Made by a program: the position numbers and the translations under genes. Positions 7,884 through 16,578 of a DNA stretch of 64,000 nucleotides are shown here, piece after piece (positions within the stretch are counted from its first letter, which is position 1; each line of letters opens with the position of its first letter). This DNA comes from Streptomyces sp. R44. GTDB taxonomy: Bacteria > Actinomycetota > Actinomycetes > Streptomycetales > Streptomycetaceae. The stretch spans positions 1,922,001-1,986,000 of the forward strand of contig NZ_CP163444.1 of the NCBI RefSeq assembly GCF_041053105.1, in the 5' to 3' direction. The notes beneath the pieces were generated by a model. That model did no database searches. It had not been told where the DNA came from and saw nothing but the letters and a program-made list of their open reading frames with translations.

Positions 7884-9062
7884 ATGTCGTTGACCGACAA
7901 GGCAGACGTCAGCACCTTCGTCGACCTCACCCAGCACGAGATCGAGGCCCTGAAGACCCGGTTCAACCTGGCCGACGCGCACACCCACCAGCGTCAGTCC
8001 GCCTCGCAGGAGCGGATCGTCTCGCGGCTTCCCGAGCTCTGGCACGAGTCCGAGTCGAAGCAGCAGGCCCACTTCGAGCGCCAGTTCGTCGACGCCTTCT
8101 TCCGTCTGCACCAGCAGCCCACCGCCCGGGCGATGGACCGCACGCTCCTCTCGTACTCCGCCAGCGTCTCCACGATGGTGGCCGGCATGTTCCTCAAGCA
8201 GCGCGGGATGTCCGTGCAGCTGGTGGAGCCCTGCTTCGACAACCTGGTCGACCTGCTGCGCAACATGCAGGTGCCGCTCGGGCCGGTCGACGAGTCGGTG
8301 CTGCACGACAAGGACGCCATCTACGAGCGCCTGGTCGAGTCGATCGACGCGGACGCGATCTACCTGGTCGACCCGAACAACCCGACCGGCTTCACCCTGC
8401 TCGCCGAGAAGCTGGAGGGCTTCGCCGAGGTCGTGCGCTACTGCGTGGACCACGACAAGGTCCTGGTGATGGACTTCTGCTTCGCCTCCTTCGCCCTGTG
8501 CGACGAGGGCATCGGCCGCGTCGACATCTACAAGCTCCTGGAGGAGTCCGGCGTCACCTACATGGTCATGGAGGACACCGGCAAGACCTGGCCGATCCAG
8601 GACGCCAAGTGCGCCATGATCACCGCCAGCCGGAACATCCAGGAGGAGGTCTACAACCTCCACACCAGCGTCCTCCTGAACGTGTCGCCCTTCGTCCTCA
8701 ACATGGTCACCCAGTACATCGAGGACTCCATCGAGGACGGCTTCGCCTCGGTCCGCGACATCATCAAGACCAACGGCGACGCCGCCCGCGCCGCCCTCGC
8801 CGGCACCGTCCTGGAGTTCCAGGAGCCGGTCGTCGGCACCAGCGTCGCCTGGTTCCGCATCACCGCCGAGGACCTGACCGCCACCCAGCTCCAGGCCGTC
8901 CTCTTCGACGAGGAGGTGTACGTCCTGCCGGGCACCTTCTTCTACTGGAACACCAAGGAGAAGGGCGAGCGCTTCGTCCGCCTGGCCCTTGCCCGCGAGC
9001 CCGAGGTCTTCGCCGGCGCGATGGAGCGGATGCGGAAGGTGCTCGAGCGCTATGCCGGCTGA
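7884..9062 (+). CDS. rohP: RohP/MppP-type PLP- and O2-dependent L-arginine oxidase/hydroxylase
   Basis: 392 residues, fold type I aminotransferase family. The N-terminal segment [20 protein letters not shown] followed by [11 protein letters not shown] matches the N-terminal lid region of RohP and MppP, which use PLP and O2 to convert L-arginine to 4-hydroxy-2-ketoarginine rather than transaminating. The PLP-binding parts are [18 protein letters not shown] and the Schiff-base lysine in MEDTGKTWP (about K234). SD CAGGAG lies 7 bp before the ATG at 7884; the ORF extends upstream but without support. First gene of a coupled operon and the presumed entry step of a 2-nitroimidazole pathway. The assignment rests on recalled family sequences, without an alignment. 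Confidence 0.85.
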   Translation: MSLTDKADVSTFVDLTQHEIEALKTRFNLADAHTHQRQSASQERIVSRLPELWHESESKQQAHFERQFVDAFFRLHQQPTARAMDRTLLSYSASVSTMVAGMFLKQRGMSVQLVEPCFDNLVDLLRNMQVPLGPVDESVLHDKDAIYERLVESIDADAIYLVDPNNPTGFTLLAEKLEGFAEVVRYCVDHDKVLVMDFCFASFALCDEGIGRVDIYKLLEESGVTYMVMEDTGKTWPIQDAKCAMITASRNIQEEVYNLHTSVLLNVSPFVLNMVTQYIEDSIEDGFASVRDIIKTNGDAARAALAGTVLEFQEPVVGTSVAWFRITAEDLTATQLQAVLFDEEVYVLPGTFFYWNTKEKGERFVRLALAREPEVFAGAMERMRKVLERYAG

Positions 9063-9591
9063 CGCCACCCGCGAGGCCGTCGAGCACGCCCCCACGGTGT
9101 TCATCGACGCCACCCTCTTCATGGGCATGCACAGCAAGGACGACACCGTCCGCGCCGCCGCCAAGTCCTTCTTCGCGGCGCGCCTCGCCGCCGGGGAGGC
9201 CGGCCGGGTCGTCATGAACTGGGAGCAGGTCGGCCGCTGCGACGACCTGGTGTGGGGCTACGAGCGGGGCGTCCAGGACGACTACTACCCGTTCATGGAC
9301 GTCCTCCACACCGACCTGGCCATCGACCGGGTCCCGTACGACGAGGACGACCTCCGGCGGGCCTTCACCACCCCCGAGCTCGACGGACTGCCCGTGCACG
9401 AGCGCCTGCTGCTCGCCCAGGTCATCGGCCGCGGGGGCGTGCTGCACACCGCGAGCCCCCGGCTGCTCAAGGCGGCCGACGGACTGCCCGTCGTGCCGCT
9501 GGGCGCCGGCGCGGAGCCCTCGTTCCCCGCGTACCTGGAGGACCTCTACCGGCGCTCGCTGGTGCTGACGGTCGACTCCGACACCCTCTGA
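9052..9591 (+). CDS. DUF6190-like protein of the nitroimidazole cluster
   Basis: 179 residues; its ATG lies inside the preceding gene (11-nt overlap), so it is translationally coupled. It reads [16 protein letters not shown] near the start, with conserved-looking acidic residues ([31 protein letters not shown]), a PIN-like arrangement, but I cannot confirm nuclease residues. Proteins of this type accompany RohP, the aldolase and the diiron oxygenase in azomycin-type clusters, and from memory one (RohR) acts in forming the aminoimidazole ring. A role in cyclisation of guanidinoacetaldehyde to 2-aminoimidazole is therefore plausible but unproven from sequence. Confidence 0.6.
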   Translation: MPADATREAVEHAPTVFIDATLFMGMHSKDDTVRAAAKSFFAARLAAGEAGRVVMNWEQVGRCDDLVWGYERGVQDDYYPFMDVLHTDLAIDRVPYDEDDLRRAFTTPELDGLPVHERLLLAQVIGRGGVLHTASPRLLKAADGLPVVPLGAGAEPSFPAYLEDLYRRSLVLTVDSDTL

Positions 9592-9616
9592 ACACATTCC
9601 GAAGGGCACCCCTCTC

Positions 9617-10423
9617 ATGCCTGACAGCTACTCCGGGACCGTCGTCCCGCTGATCACCCCCCTCGACGAGCACGGCACCGTCGACGAGCAGAGCGTCGTC
9701 CGGCTCCTCGACCACATCCGGGCCGAGGTCACGGGCCTCATGCCGGCCCTGACCTCCGGCGAGGGCTGGAAGCTCGACGCCCGGCAGTGGCAGGACGTCG
9801 TCACGTACACCGTCAAGCACGCCGACGGTCTGCCCGTGCTCGCCGGGATCCAGCTCCCCGACACCGCCTCGGTGGTCGACCGGGCCCGCACGGCCGCCGA
9901 GATCGGCGCCGACGCCGTCGTCGTCACCACGCCCTTCGGCGCCGACGTGACGCAGGACCAGATCGTCGAGCACTACCGGGCGATCCGCGCGGCCCTCGAC
10001 ATACCGATCTTCCTCTACAACGAGGAGGCGCTGTCGGGCAATCGGATCGAGTTCGAGACCCTGATCCGGATCTGCAAGGAGATCCCGGGGATCGTCGGCA
10101 TCAAGGAGTCGAGCGGCGACGCCGCCTTCACCCGCCGGATGGCCGAGGCGGGCACCGGCATCCCGGTCTTCGAGGGCTGGGAGAACCTCCTCGTCGACGC
10201 CCGCGGCATCCAGGGCTTCATCGGCCCGCTGGCCAACCTCGAACCCGGCCTGTGCAACGCGATGCTGGTCGACCCGACCCCGGACCGTCAGGCCGAGATC
10301 AACACCGTCTGCGAGAAGTACGGCGTCTTCAAGGACGACTGGTACCGCTGGGTCAAGAAGGAACTCCACCAGCGCGGCGTGATCAGCTCCCCCACCACGC
10401 ACGAGGAGGCGAAGGCGGCATGA
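9617..10423 (+). CDS. rohQ: DHDPS/N-acetylneuraminate-lyase-family aldolase (RohQ-like)
   Basis: 268 residues, class I aldolase barrel. The active-site pieces are TSGEGWKL (in place of the usual TTGEG), FLYNEE with the catalytic Tyr (about Y134) and the Schiff-base lysine in IVGIKESSGD (about K163). In azomycin biosynthesis the homologue RohQ performs a retro-aldol cleavage of 4-hydroxy-2-ketoarginine to guanidinoacetaldehyde and pyruvate. Its position directly between the RohP-like oxidase and the diiron oxygenase supports that role over lysine biosynthesis. SD GAAGGG lies before the ATG at 9617. The stop overlaps the next start (ATGA). Confidence 0.82.
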   Translation: MPDSYSGTVVPLITPLDEHGTVDEQSVVRLLDHIRAEVTGLMPALTSGEGWKLDARQWQDVVTYTVKHADGLPVLAGIQLPDTASVVDRARTAAEIGADAVVVTTPFGADVTQDQIVEHYRAIRAALDIPIFLYNEEALSGNRIEFETLIRICKEIPGIVGIKESSGDAAFTRRMAEAGTGIPVFEGWENLLVDARGIQGFIGPLANLEPGLCNAMLVDPTPDRQAEINTVCEKYGVFKDDWYRWVKKELHQRGVISSPTTHEEAKAA

Positions 10424-11289
10424 GCACCACTCCCGCCTCGTCCGTCCCGGTGGCCGCGCACTCGATCGCGGCCCCGGCCGCGACCGCCCAGCGCGAACTC
10501 CACGCCCTCTACCGGCGGGTGCCCAACCTCGGCGACTACGGCTCGATGACCGCGATCGAGGAGCGGTGGATCCTGCCGAAGGCGCGCGCCTACGAGGCCT
10601 CCGCGCCGAGCTTCGGCTCGGCCGGCGAACTGCTCCAGGCGCTCAAGGAGTTCCTCGCCGAGGAGGAGGCCGCGCTCCCGGAGAGCGCGACCTTCCTCGC
10701 CGAGCACGCCACGCTCGACCAGTTCAAGGTGATCGTGCGGGAGTTCGCGCTCGACGGGCTCACCGAGTCCGAGTCGCTGCTCCCGGTCGTCCCCCGGCTG
10801 CCGTACCGCTCGGCGATGGCGGTCTTCCGGGTCCTCATCGACGAACTCGGCTGCGGCAACGAGGAGCAGGCGCACTCCCAGCTGTACCGGGACCTGCTCA
10901 CCGAGCTCGGCATGAGCCTGGACCTCGACGACTACCTCGACGACACGTCGCCGGAGTGCTACGCGTACGTCAACATGTTCCACTGGCTCGCGAGCCGGGC
11001 GCCGTCCCCGCAGTACTTCCTGGGGGCGTACGCCTACTTCGAGACCAGCGTCCTGTACGCCTTCCAGAGCTTCGCCCGCGCGGCGCGGCGGCTCGGGATC
11101 GTCCACGACGCCTACTACACCGAGCACCTGTACATCGACTCGTACCACAGCAACCACATGCGGACGGCGATCCGCGCGCTCGACGAGCCGGACTTCGCGA
11201 AGATCTGGGCGGGCGTGCGGCTGGCCTCCGACATCGTCGGCGTGGCCACGGAGACGGCGATCGCGCGGGCTCGGGAGACCGTCGCATGA
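10420..11289 (+). CDS. rohS: heme-oxygenase-like diiron N-oxygenase (RohS-like)
   Basis: 289 residues, all-helical. The metal-ligand pattern of the HDO family is complete. Helix 2 is DELGCGNEEQAH (E142 and H152, ten apart), helix 3 FETS (E208), and helix 4 EHLYIDSYH (H236, D240, H243). These spacings match those I recall for SznF. The first-helix Glu is E116 or E108. Family members (SznF, RohS, UndA and others) activate O2 at a non-haem diiron centre. In the azomycin pathway RohS oxidises 2-aminoimidazole to 2-nitroimidazole. It overlaps both neighbours by ATGA junctions, and a Rieske ferredoxin follows directly. Confidence 0.83.
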   Translation: MSTTPASSVPVAAHSIAAPAATAQRELHALYRRVPNLGDYGSMTAIEERWILPKARAYEASAPSFGSAGELLQALKEFLAEEEAALPESATFLAEHATLDQFKVIVREFALDGLTESESLLPVVPRLPYRSAMAVFRVLIDELGCGNEEQAHSQLYRDLLTELGMSLDLDDYLDDTSPECYAYVNMFHWLASRAPSPQYFLGAYAYFETSVLYAFQSFARAARRLGIVHDAYYTEHLYIDSYHSNHMRTAIRALDEPDFAKIWAGVRLASDIVGVATETAIARARETVA

Positions 11290-11597
11290 CGGCCGTGCCC
11301 GCCGGGCGGCGGGGCTCCGGCGAGCCCACCGTCCGCCAGGTCACCGAGGACCTGGTCCTGGTCGAGGTCGCCGGCCGCAAGGTGCTCGCGGCCGCGGTCT
11401 GCCCCCACCGCGGGGGCCGGCTCAAGTACGGCAGGGTCGACGGGGACAGGCTGCGGATCACCTGCCCCCTGCACCACACGACCTTCGACCTGACCAGCGG
11501 CGAGCGCACCTCGGGGGCGGCCTGCGCCGCCCTCCGGGTGGTCGACGTGCTGCCCGGCCAGGACTCTCCCGAGGACCTCGCCGGGGGCGCCTCATGA
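11286..11597 (+). CDS. Rieske [2Fe-2S] ferredoxin
   Basis: 103 residues. The two cluster-binding boxes are CPHRGG (C-x-H) and CPLHHTTFD (C-x2-H), separated by about 15 residues. It is a soluble ferredoxin-type Rieske protein with no catalytic domain. It sits between the diiron oxygenase gene and the reductase gene in a translationally coupled operon, so it likely shuttles electrons to the diiron centre. From memory, azomycin clusters carry such a Rieske partner. Start ATG 11286 overlaps the preceding stop; its own stop overlaps the permease start. Confidence 0.85.
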   Translation: MTAVPAGRRGSGEPTVRQVTEDLVLVEVAGRKVLAAAVCPHRGGRLKYGRVDGDRLRITCPLHHTTFDLTSGERTSGAACAALRVVDVLPGQDSPEDLAGGAS

Positions 11598-13045
11598 CCA
11601 CCACACCGACCGGGGCGGCGTCCACCGTGGCGCCGCCCCGTGCGGCGGTCGACCACGACGGCATCGCTCCGGTGCCTGAGGAGGAGCGCACCTCTTCGCC
11701 GGGCGACTTCGGCTGGATCTGGCCCTCCGCGCAGTTCTCGTTCGGCACGGTGGTGCTCGGCGCGCTGCCCGTGGTCTTCGGTCTGGGCTGGTGGGCCTCG
11801 GCGAGCGCGATCGCGGCCGGCGTCGCCGTCGGGACGGCGCTGCTCGCGCCGCTCGCCCGGTTCGGGGTCCGCACCGGCACCAACGACCCGGTGGCGAGCG
11901 GGGCGCACTTCGGCGTGCGGGGCAGGGTCGTCGGCAACGTCATCACGGTGGTGACGGCGCTCGGCTTCTTCGCGATCGCGGTGTGGACGGGCGGCACGGC
12001 CGTGATGGTCGCGGGGCACCGGCTGCTGTCCACGCCGACGGGTCCGGGCGCGCTGACCGTCGCGATGTTCGTGACGGCGGCGGCGGTCGCGCTCGTCGCC
12101 GTGCGCGGCCACGAGACGCTGGTCCGCACGTACCGGATCACGGCGGTCACCGGCGGGGCGGTCCTGCTCGGCACCGCCCTCGTGCTCGCCCCGAAGTTCG
12201 ACGCGGGGTACGCCGGGGGGACCCTGGCGCTCGACAGCACCCTGCACACCTGGCTGCTCGCGGCGACCGCGTCCGCGACCGTGCCCCTGTCGTACGCCAC
12301 GTTCCAGGGCGACTACACCCGCTACATGCCGGCCGCCACCCCCACCGGCCGGGTGGTGCGGGCGAGCGGGATCTCGATGTTCCTCAGCAGTCTCGCGGCG
12401 CTGCTCACCGGCGCGTACGTGACGACGCTCTTCCCCGTGCCCGACGAGCCGTGGCTGCAGGGGCTGACGGACGCGGTGCCCGGCTGGTTCGCGGTGGCGG
12501 TCGTCGTCTTCGGCTTCGCGGGCACCCTCCCGCAGGCCGGGCTCTGTCTGTACGCGGCCGGGCTCTCCGCCAACTCGGTGTTCTGGCGCTCCTCGCGGGC
12601 CGCCGTGACCACCGTCGTCGCGCTCCTCGCGGCGGCCGTGCTGTACCTCGGGGCGGTGGTGTACGACGCCATGGACGCCATGTCGGCGTTCGTGACGCTG
12701 CTGCTCACGGTCGTCGCCCCGTGGGCGGCCGTGCTCTCCGTCGGGTACGTGTTCCACCGGGGCCGGTACGACGCGGAGGCGCTGCGGGCGTTCGCCACGG
12801 GCGGCGGCGGACGGTACTGGTACTCGGGCGGGGTCAACCCGAGAGCGGTCGCGGCCTTCGCGGCGGGCTCCTTCGTGGGCGTCCTGTGGGTCAACAACCC
12901 GCTGTACACCGGCCCGTTGACGGGCCTCACGGGCGGGGTGGACCTGAGTCTGCCGGCGTCCTTCGTGGTCGCCGCCCTGCTGTACGGCGTGCTGTGCCGG
13001 GTGTGGCCCGAGCCGCTGCTTCCGCCGTCACGAGCTTCGAGGTGA
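11594..13045 (+). CDS. NCS1-family purine/cytosine permease-like transporter
   Basis: 483 residues with about twelve membrane helices. The conserved NCS1 early region (PSAQFSFGTVVLGALPVVFG and later GAHFGVRGRVVGN, resembling the SRxxFGxxG loop) is visible, with a hydrophilic 45-residue N-terminus. NCS1 proteins import nucleobases, hydantoins and related heterocycles by cation symport. In this operon the substrate could be an imidazole or guanidino compound, either taking up a precursor or exporting the nitroimidazole. Coupled to the Rieske gene by ATGA; the reductase gene starts 4 bp after its stop. Confidence 0.82.
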   Translation: MTTTPTGAASTVAPPRAAVDHDGIAPVPEEERTSSPGDFGWIWPSAQFSFGTVVLGALPVVFGLGWWASASAIAAGVAVGTALLAPLARFGVRTGTNDPVASGAHFGVRGRVVGNVITVVTALGFFAIAVWTGGTAVMVAGHRLLSTPTGPGALTVAMFVTAAAVALVAVRGHETLVRTYRITAVTGGAVLLGTALVLAPKFDAGYAGGTLALDSTLHTWLLAATASATVPLSYATFQGDYTRYMPAATPTGRVVRASGISMFLSSLAALLTGAYVTTLFPVPDEPWLQGLTDAVPGWFAVAVVVFGFAGTLPQAGLCLYAAGLSANSVFWRSSRAAVTTVVALLAAAVLYLGAVVYDAMDAMSAFVTLLLTVVAPWAAVLSVGYVFHRGRYDAEALRAFATGGGGRYWYSGGVNPRAVAAFAAGSFVGVLWVNNPLYTGPLTGLTGGVDLSLPASFVVAALLYGVLCRVWPEPLLPPSRASR

Positions 13046-13049
13046 TGCC

Positions 13050-13979
13050 ATGTCTGTGCCAACGGGTTGTCTGACGGTCCGGTCGGTCGTCGAGGAGGCG
13101 GAGGGCGTACGGGGGCTGATCCTGGCGGATCCCACGGGCGCCGACCTCGCGCCCTGGGAGCCCGGCGCGCATCTGGAGGTGACGCTGCCGTCCGGGACGG
13201 TCCGGCACTACTCGCTCTGCGGAGACCCGGCGGAGCGGAGCGCGTACCGGATCGGGGTGCTGCGCGAACCGGCGGGCCGGGGAGGCTCCGAGGAACTCCA
13301 CACGGCCGTCGGGGAGGGCACCCTCCTCGACGTGCGGGGCCCGCTCAACCGGTTCCCGCTGGTGCCGGCCGAGCGGTACCTCTTCGTCGCGGGCGGCATC
13401 GGCATCACCCCGCTGCTCCCGATGATCCGCTCCCTGCCGCCGGGTTCGTGGTCGCTGCTCTACGGCGGCCGGAGCCTGGCCTCCATGGCGTACCGCGAGG
13501 AGCTCTCCGTACTCCCCGGGGTCACGCTCGTCCCGCAGGACACGGACGGGCTGCCCGACCTGGACGCCGTCCTGGCCCGCCAGCCGGCCGGGACGGCCGT
13601 GTACTGCTGCGGCCCGGAGGGGCTGCTGCGGGCGGTGGAGGAGCGGTGGGACGGGCCGCTTCACGTGGAGCGGTTCGGGGCGGCGGACCCTGTCGGGACG
13701 TCGCCCGGCGAGGGCGGGTTCGAGGTCGAGCTCCGGCGGACCGGGCGGGTGCTGCGCGTGGAGGCCGGACGGACCCTCCTCGACACCGTGCGGGAGGTGG
13801 TGCCGGGTGTCGCGTACTCCTGCGAGGAGGGCTGGTGCGGCACCTGTGAGACGAAGGTGATCGCCGGGACCCCCGAGCACCACGACTCCGTCCTCGGCGA
13901 GGACGAGAAGGCCTCGGGCACGACGATGATGATCTGCGTGGGGCGCTCGCGCGGCGAGCGTCTCGTCCTGGATCTGTGA
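13050..13979 (+). CDS. phthalate-dioxygenase-reductase-type FMN/[2Fe-2S] oxidoreductase
   Basis: 309 residues with three domains. The FMN-binding barrel carries RHYSLCGDP, the NAD-binding domain GGIGITPLLPM and CCGPEGLL, and the C-terminal plant-type ferredoxin the cysteines CEEGWCGTCETKV plus a final Cys in MMICVGRS. This is the domain order of class IA oxygenase reductases (PDR, VanB). It would carry electrons NAD(P)H to FMN to its own 2Fe-2S and then to the Rieske protein encoded upstream. It is the last gene of the operon and is followed by a bidirectional terminator. Confidence 0.92.
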   Translation: MSVPTGCLTVRSVVEEAEGVRGLILADPTGADLAPWEPGAHLEVTLPSGTVRHYSLCGDPAERSAYRIGVLREPAGRGGSEELHTAVGEGTLLDVRGPLNRFPLVPAERYLFVAGGIGITPLLPMIRSLPPGSWSLLYGGRSLASMAYREELSVLPGVTLVPQDTDGLPDLDAVLARQPAGTAVYCCGPEGLLRAVEERWDGPLHVERFGAADPVGTSPGEGGFEVELRRTGRVLRVEAGRTLLDTVREVVPGVAYSCEEGWCGTCETKVIAGTPEHHDSVLGEDEKASGTTMMICVGRSRGERLVLDL

Positions 13980-13980
13980 C

Positions 13981-14019
13981 GAGGGACCCGCGCCGGCCCG
14001 GGGCCGGTGCGGGTCCCTC
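13981..14019. terminator. bidirectional hairpin terminator
   Basis: Nineteen-base arms (13981-13999 and 14001-14019) pair with a single G-U wobble, between the convergent reductase and alcohol dehydrogenase genes. Loop of one base as drawn, so the top pairs probably open. Confidence 0.8.
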
Positions 14020-14030
14020 GGCGCGTCGGG

Positions 14031-15110
14031 TCAGAAGACGACCAGGGCGCGGCCGCCCTTGCCCGCGAGCATGTTCTCGAAGGCGCCCGGGATGCCGTCC
14101 AGGGTGATCCGCTCGGTGACGAGGGCGCCGAGGTCGAGCCGGCCGGCCCGGATGTGCCCGGCGAGCACCGGCAGGTCCTCGGCCGGGTTCGAGTTGCCGT
14201 AGACGCAGCCGGCCAGGGTGCGGCCCCAGTGGAAGAGCTCCAGGGCGTTGAAGGTGACCTGCTGGTCCTTGCCGCCGATGCCCACGACCGTGGTGCGGCC
14301 GCCGCGCCGGGTGGATTCCCAGGCGGTGCGGATGGTCACGGCGCGGCCGACGCACTCGACGGCCACGTCGACGCCCTGGCCCCCGGTCAGCTTCCGGATG
14401 TCCTTGGCCGTCGTCTCGGAGGCCACGACGTACTCGGTGGCCCCCGCCGCCCTCGCGAGCGCCTCCTTCTCCGGGGAGACGTCCACGGCCACGATCGTCG
14501 AGGCGCCCGCGATCCGCGCGGCCTGGAGCGTGGCGAGGCCCACCCCGCCGACGCCGAAGACGGCGACGGTCTCGCCCTCCCCGACCTTGGCGGAGTGGTG
14601 GACCGCGCCCCAGCCGGTGAGGACGGCGCAGCCGAGCAGGGCGGCGTCCGTGAGCGGCACCCCGTCGGGGACGGGCAGGACGCAGTTCGCGGCGACGACC
14701 GTCTCCTCGGCGAACGCGGCGACGTTGAGTCCGGGGTGCAGCTCGGTGCCGTCCTCGGTGCGGGCGTGGATGTTCGCGGCGCCGGTCAGGGCGTTCGCGC
14801 AGAGCCAGACCTCGCCGAGCGAGCAGGGGTGGCAGCTGCCGCAGGACGGTGCCCAGTTGAGGACGACCCCGTCACCGGGGACGACATGGGTGACGCCCTC
14901 GCCGACGGAGACGACGGTGCCCGCGCCCTCGTGACCGAGGACCGCCGGGACCGGCACGCGCATGGTGCCGTTGGAGAGGGAGAGGTCGGAGTGGCAGACC
15001 CCGGCGGCGGCGAGCCTGACCCGGACCTGGCCGGGTCCGGGCTCGGGGAGTTCGATGCCGGTGATCTCCAGCGGAGAGCCGACGGCGGGCAGGACGGCGG
15101 CGCGGATCAC
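14031..15110 (-). CDS. zinc-dependent class III-type alcohol dehydrogenase
   Basis: 359 residues, medium-chain dehydrogenase. The catalytic zinc motif is AGVCHSDLS then GHEGAGTV; the structural zinc lobe is CGSCHPCSLGEVWLC; the Rossmann motif is GVGGVGLATLQAA. Members oxidise primary alcohols or thiol-adduct hydroxymethyl compounds with NAD. I take the GTG at 15110, 20 bp after the aldehyde dehydrogenase stop, with SD AAGGAG about 8 bp before it. Together the two enzymes would convert a primary alcohol to a carboxylate. Probably regulated through the palindrome at 16562. Confidence 0.9.
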   Translation of the reverse strand: MIRAAVLPAVGSPLEITGIELPEPGPGQVRVRLAAAGVCHSDLSLSNGTMRVPVPAVLGHEGAGTVVSVGEGVTHVVPGDGVVLNWAPSCGSCHPCSLGEVWLCANALTGAANIHARTEDGTELHPGLNVAAFAEETVVAANCVLPVPDGVPLTDAALLGCAVLTGWGAVHHSAKVGEGETVAVFGVGGVGLATLQAARIAGASTIVAVDVSPEKEALARAAGATEYVVASETTAKDIRKLTGGQGVDVAVECVGRAVTIRTAWESTRRGGRTTVVGIGGKDQQVTFNALELFHWGRTLAGCVYGNSNPAEDLPVLAGHIRAGRLDLGALVTERITLDGIPGAFENMLAGKGGRALVVF

Positions 15111-15130
15111 GCTGTTCGCTCCTTCTGCGC

Positions 15131-16522
15131 TCAGAACTGCAGGGACTTGGTCTGGAGGTACTCGGCGAGGCCGTGCGCGCCGAGCTCCCGGCCGACGCCG
15201 GACTGCTTGTACCCGCCGAAGGGGGCCAGCGGGTTGAAGCGGCCGCCGTTGATGTCGACCTGTCCGGTGTCCATGCGGCGGGCGAAGGCGACGGCCTCGG
15301 CCTGCTCGCCCCAGACGGCTCCGCCGAGGCCGTAGACGGTGCCGTTGGCGATGGCCAGGGCCTCGTCCTCGTCCTCGTACCGGAGGAGCGAGACGACCGG
15401 CCCGAAGATCTCCTCCTGGGCGATGGTCATCTCGGGGGTGACGTCCGCGAAGACGGTCGGGGAGACGTAGAAGCCGGTCTCGCGCGGGGCCTCGGGGCCG
15501 CCGGCGACGAGCCGGGCGCCCTCCTCGATCCCCTTCTCGATGTAGCCGCGCACGCGCTGCTGCTGCTTGGCGTTGACGAGGGGGCCGACGCGCTCGCCGG
15601 GGACGTACTTGGCGACGGCCTCGGCGGCCAGCGCCACCGCCTCCTCGTACCGCTCGGCGGGGATCAGCATCCGCGTCCAGGCGCTGCACGTCTGGCCGGA
15701 GTTGGACATGACGTTGCCGATGCCGACGGCCACGGCCTTGGGGAGGTCCGCGCTCGGCAGGATCACGTTGGCGGACTTGCCGCCGAGTTCGAGGGCGACC
15801 CGCTTGACGGCGCCGCCCGCGAGGGCGCCGATCCTCTTGCCCACCGCGGTGGAGCCGGTGAAGGAGACGAGGTCCACGTCGGGGTGCTCGGCGAGCGCCT
15901 GCCCGGCGACCGGGCCGAGGCCGGTGACCAGGTTGAAGACTCCGGCGGGCAGACCGGCCTCGTGGACGGCCTCCGCGAAGAGCTGTGCGGTGAGCGGGGT
16001 GTCCTCGGCGGGCTTGAGGACCGTGGTGCAGCCGGCGGCGAGGGCCGGGGCGACCTTGGCGACGATCTGGTGGAGCGGGTAGTTCCACGGGGTGATCGCG
16101 GCGACGACGCCGACCGGCTCGGCGTAGACGGTGGAGTTGCCGACCTTCTCCTCGAAGGGGTGCGTGGCGGCGAGTTCGGCGTACGTACCGGCGACGGCGA
16201 TCGGCAGCCCCGCGTGGACGGCGGCGGCGAGCTGCGGCGGGGCGCCGAGCTCGGCGGTGACGGTGGCGGCGATCTCCTCCGCCCGGGCGGCGAGCGCGTC
16301 GCGGAGCGCGGCGATCCGGGCTCCGCGCTCGGCGGGCGGGGTGGCGGCCCAGCCGGGGAGCGCGGCGCGGGCGGCGCGGACGGCGGCGTCGACGTCCTCG
16401 GCGGTGCCGGCCGGGACGTGGCCGATGACCTGCTCGTCCGCCGGGTTGACCACCGGGATGGTGTCCGTGGAGGAGGCGGGACGCCACTCCCCGCCGATGT
16501 ACATCGCGTCGTGGGCCTTCAT
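15131..16522 (-). CDS. NAD(P)-dependent aldehyde dehydrogenase
   Basis: 463 residues, ALDH superfamily. The catalytic Cys is in NSGQTCSAW (C279) and the general-base Glu in [10 protein letters not shown] (E245); PWNYPLHQ and FTGSTAVGK line the cofactor site, and EEIFGPVVS is near the end. SD AGGAG precedes the ATG at 16522. It is the first gene of a two-gene operon with the alcohol dehydrogenase. A perfect AAACTA-N7-TAGTTT palindrome sits 40 bp upstream. The substrate is unknown; family membership alone does not define it. Confidence 0.93.
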   Translation of the reverse strand: MKAHDAMYIGGEWRPASSTDTIPVVNPADEQVIGHVPAGTAEDVDAAVRAARAALPGWAATPPAERGARIAALRDALAARAEEIAATVTAELGAPPQLAAAVHAGLPIAVAGTYAELAATHPFEEKVGNSTVYAEPVGVVAAITPWNYPLHQIVAKVAPALAAGCTTVLKPAEDTPLTAQLFAEAVHEAGLPAGVFNLVTGLGPVAGQALAEHPDVDLVSFTGSTAVGKRIGALAGGAVKRVALELGGKSANVILPSADLPKAVAVGIGNVMSNSGQTCSAWTRMLIPAERYEEAVALAAEAVAKYVPGERVGPLVNAKQQQRVRGYIEKGIEEGARLVAGGPEAPRETGFYVSPTVFADVTPEMTIAQEEIFGPVVSLLRYEDEDEALAIANGTVYGLGGAVWGEQAEAVAFARRMDTGQVDINGGRFNPLAPFGGYKQSGVGRELGAHGLAEYLQTKSLQF

Positions 16523-16561
16523 CCGCTGTCTCCTCACGTGGCCGCTTCCTCGTCCGAGCCA

Positions 16562-16578
16562 AACTAGCGCTGTTAGTT
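16562..16578. promoter_or_regulatory. candidate operator, AACTA-N7-TAGTT
   Basis: Perfect 5-bp arms, extendable to AAACTA/TAGTTT, 40 bp before the aldehyde dehydrogenase start. One mismatch per arm pair separates it from the site at 968-984 next to a TetR gene, suggesting a common regulator. Confidence 0.55.

Noticed and set aside
7884..9062. Enduracididine (mannopeptimycin/enduracidin) pathway because of the MppP-like enzyme
   Set aside because: No MppQ aminotransferase, MppR-type acetoacetate-decarboxylase-like cyclase or NRPS genes are nearby; the aldolase and HDO oxygenase fit the nitroimidazole route instead.
9617..10423. Lysine-biosynthesis dihydrodipicolinate synthase (dapA)
   Set aside because: The TTGE motif reads TSGEGW, and the gene is coupled to an oxygenase and a RohP-like gene, not to dap genes.
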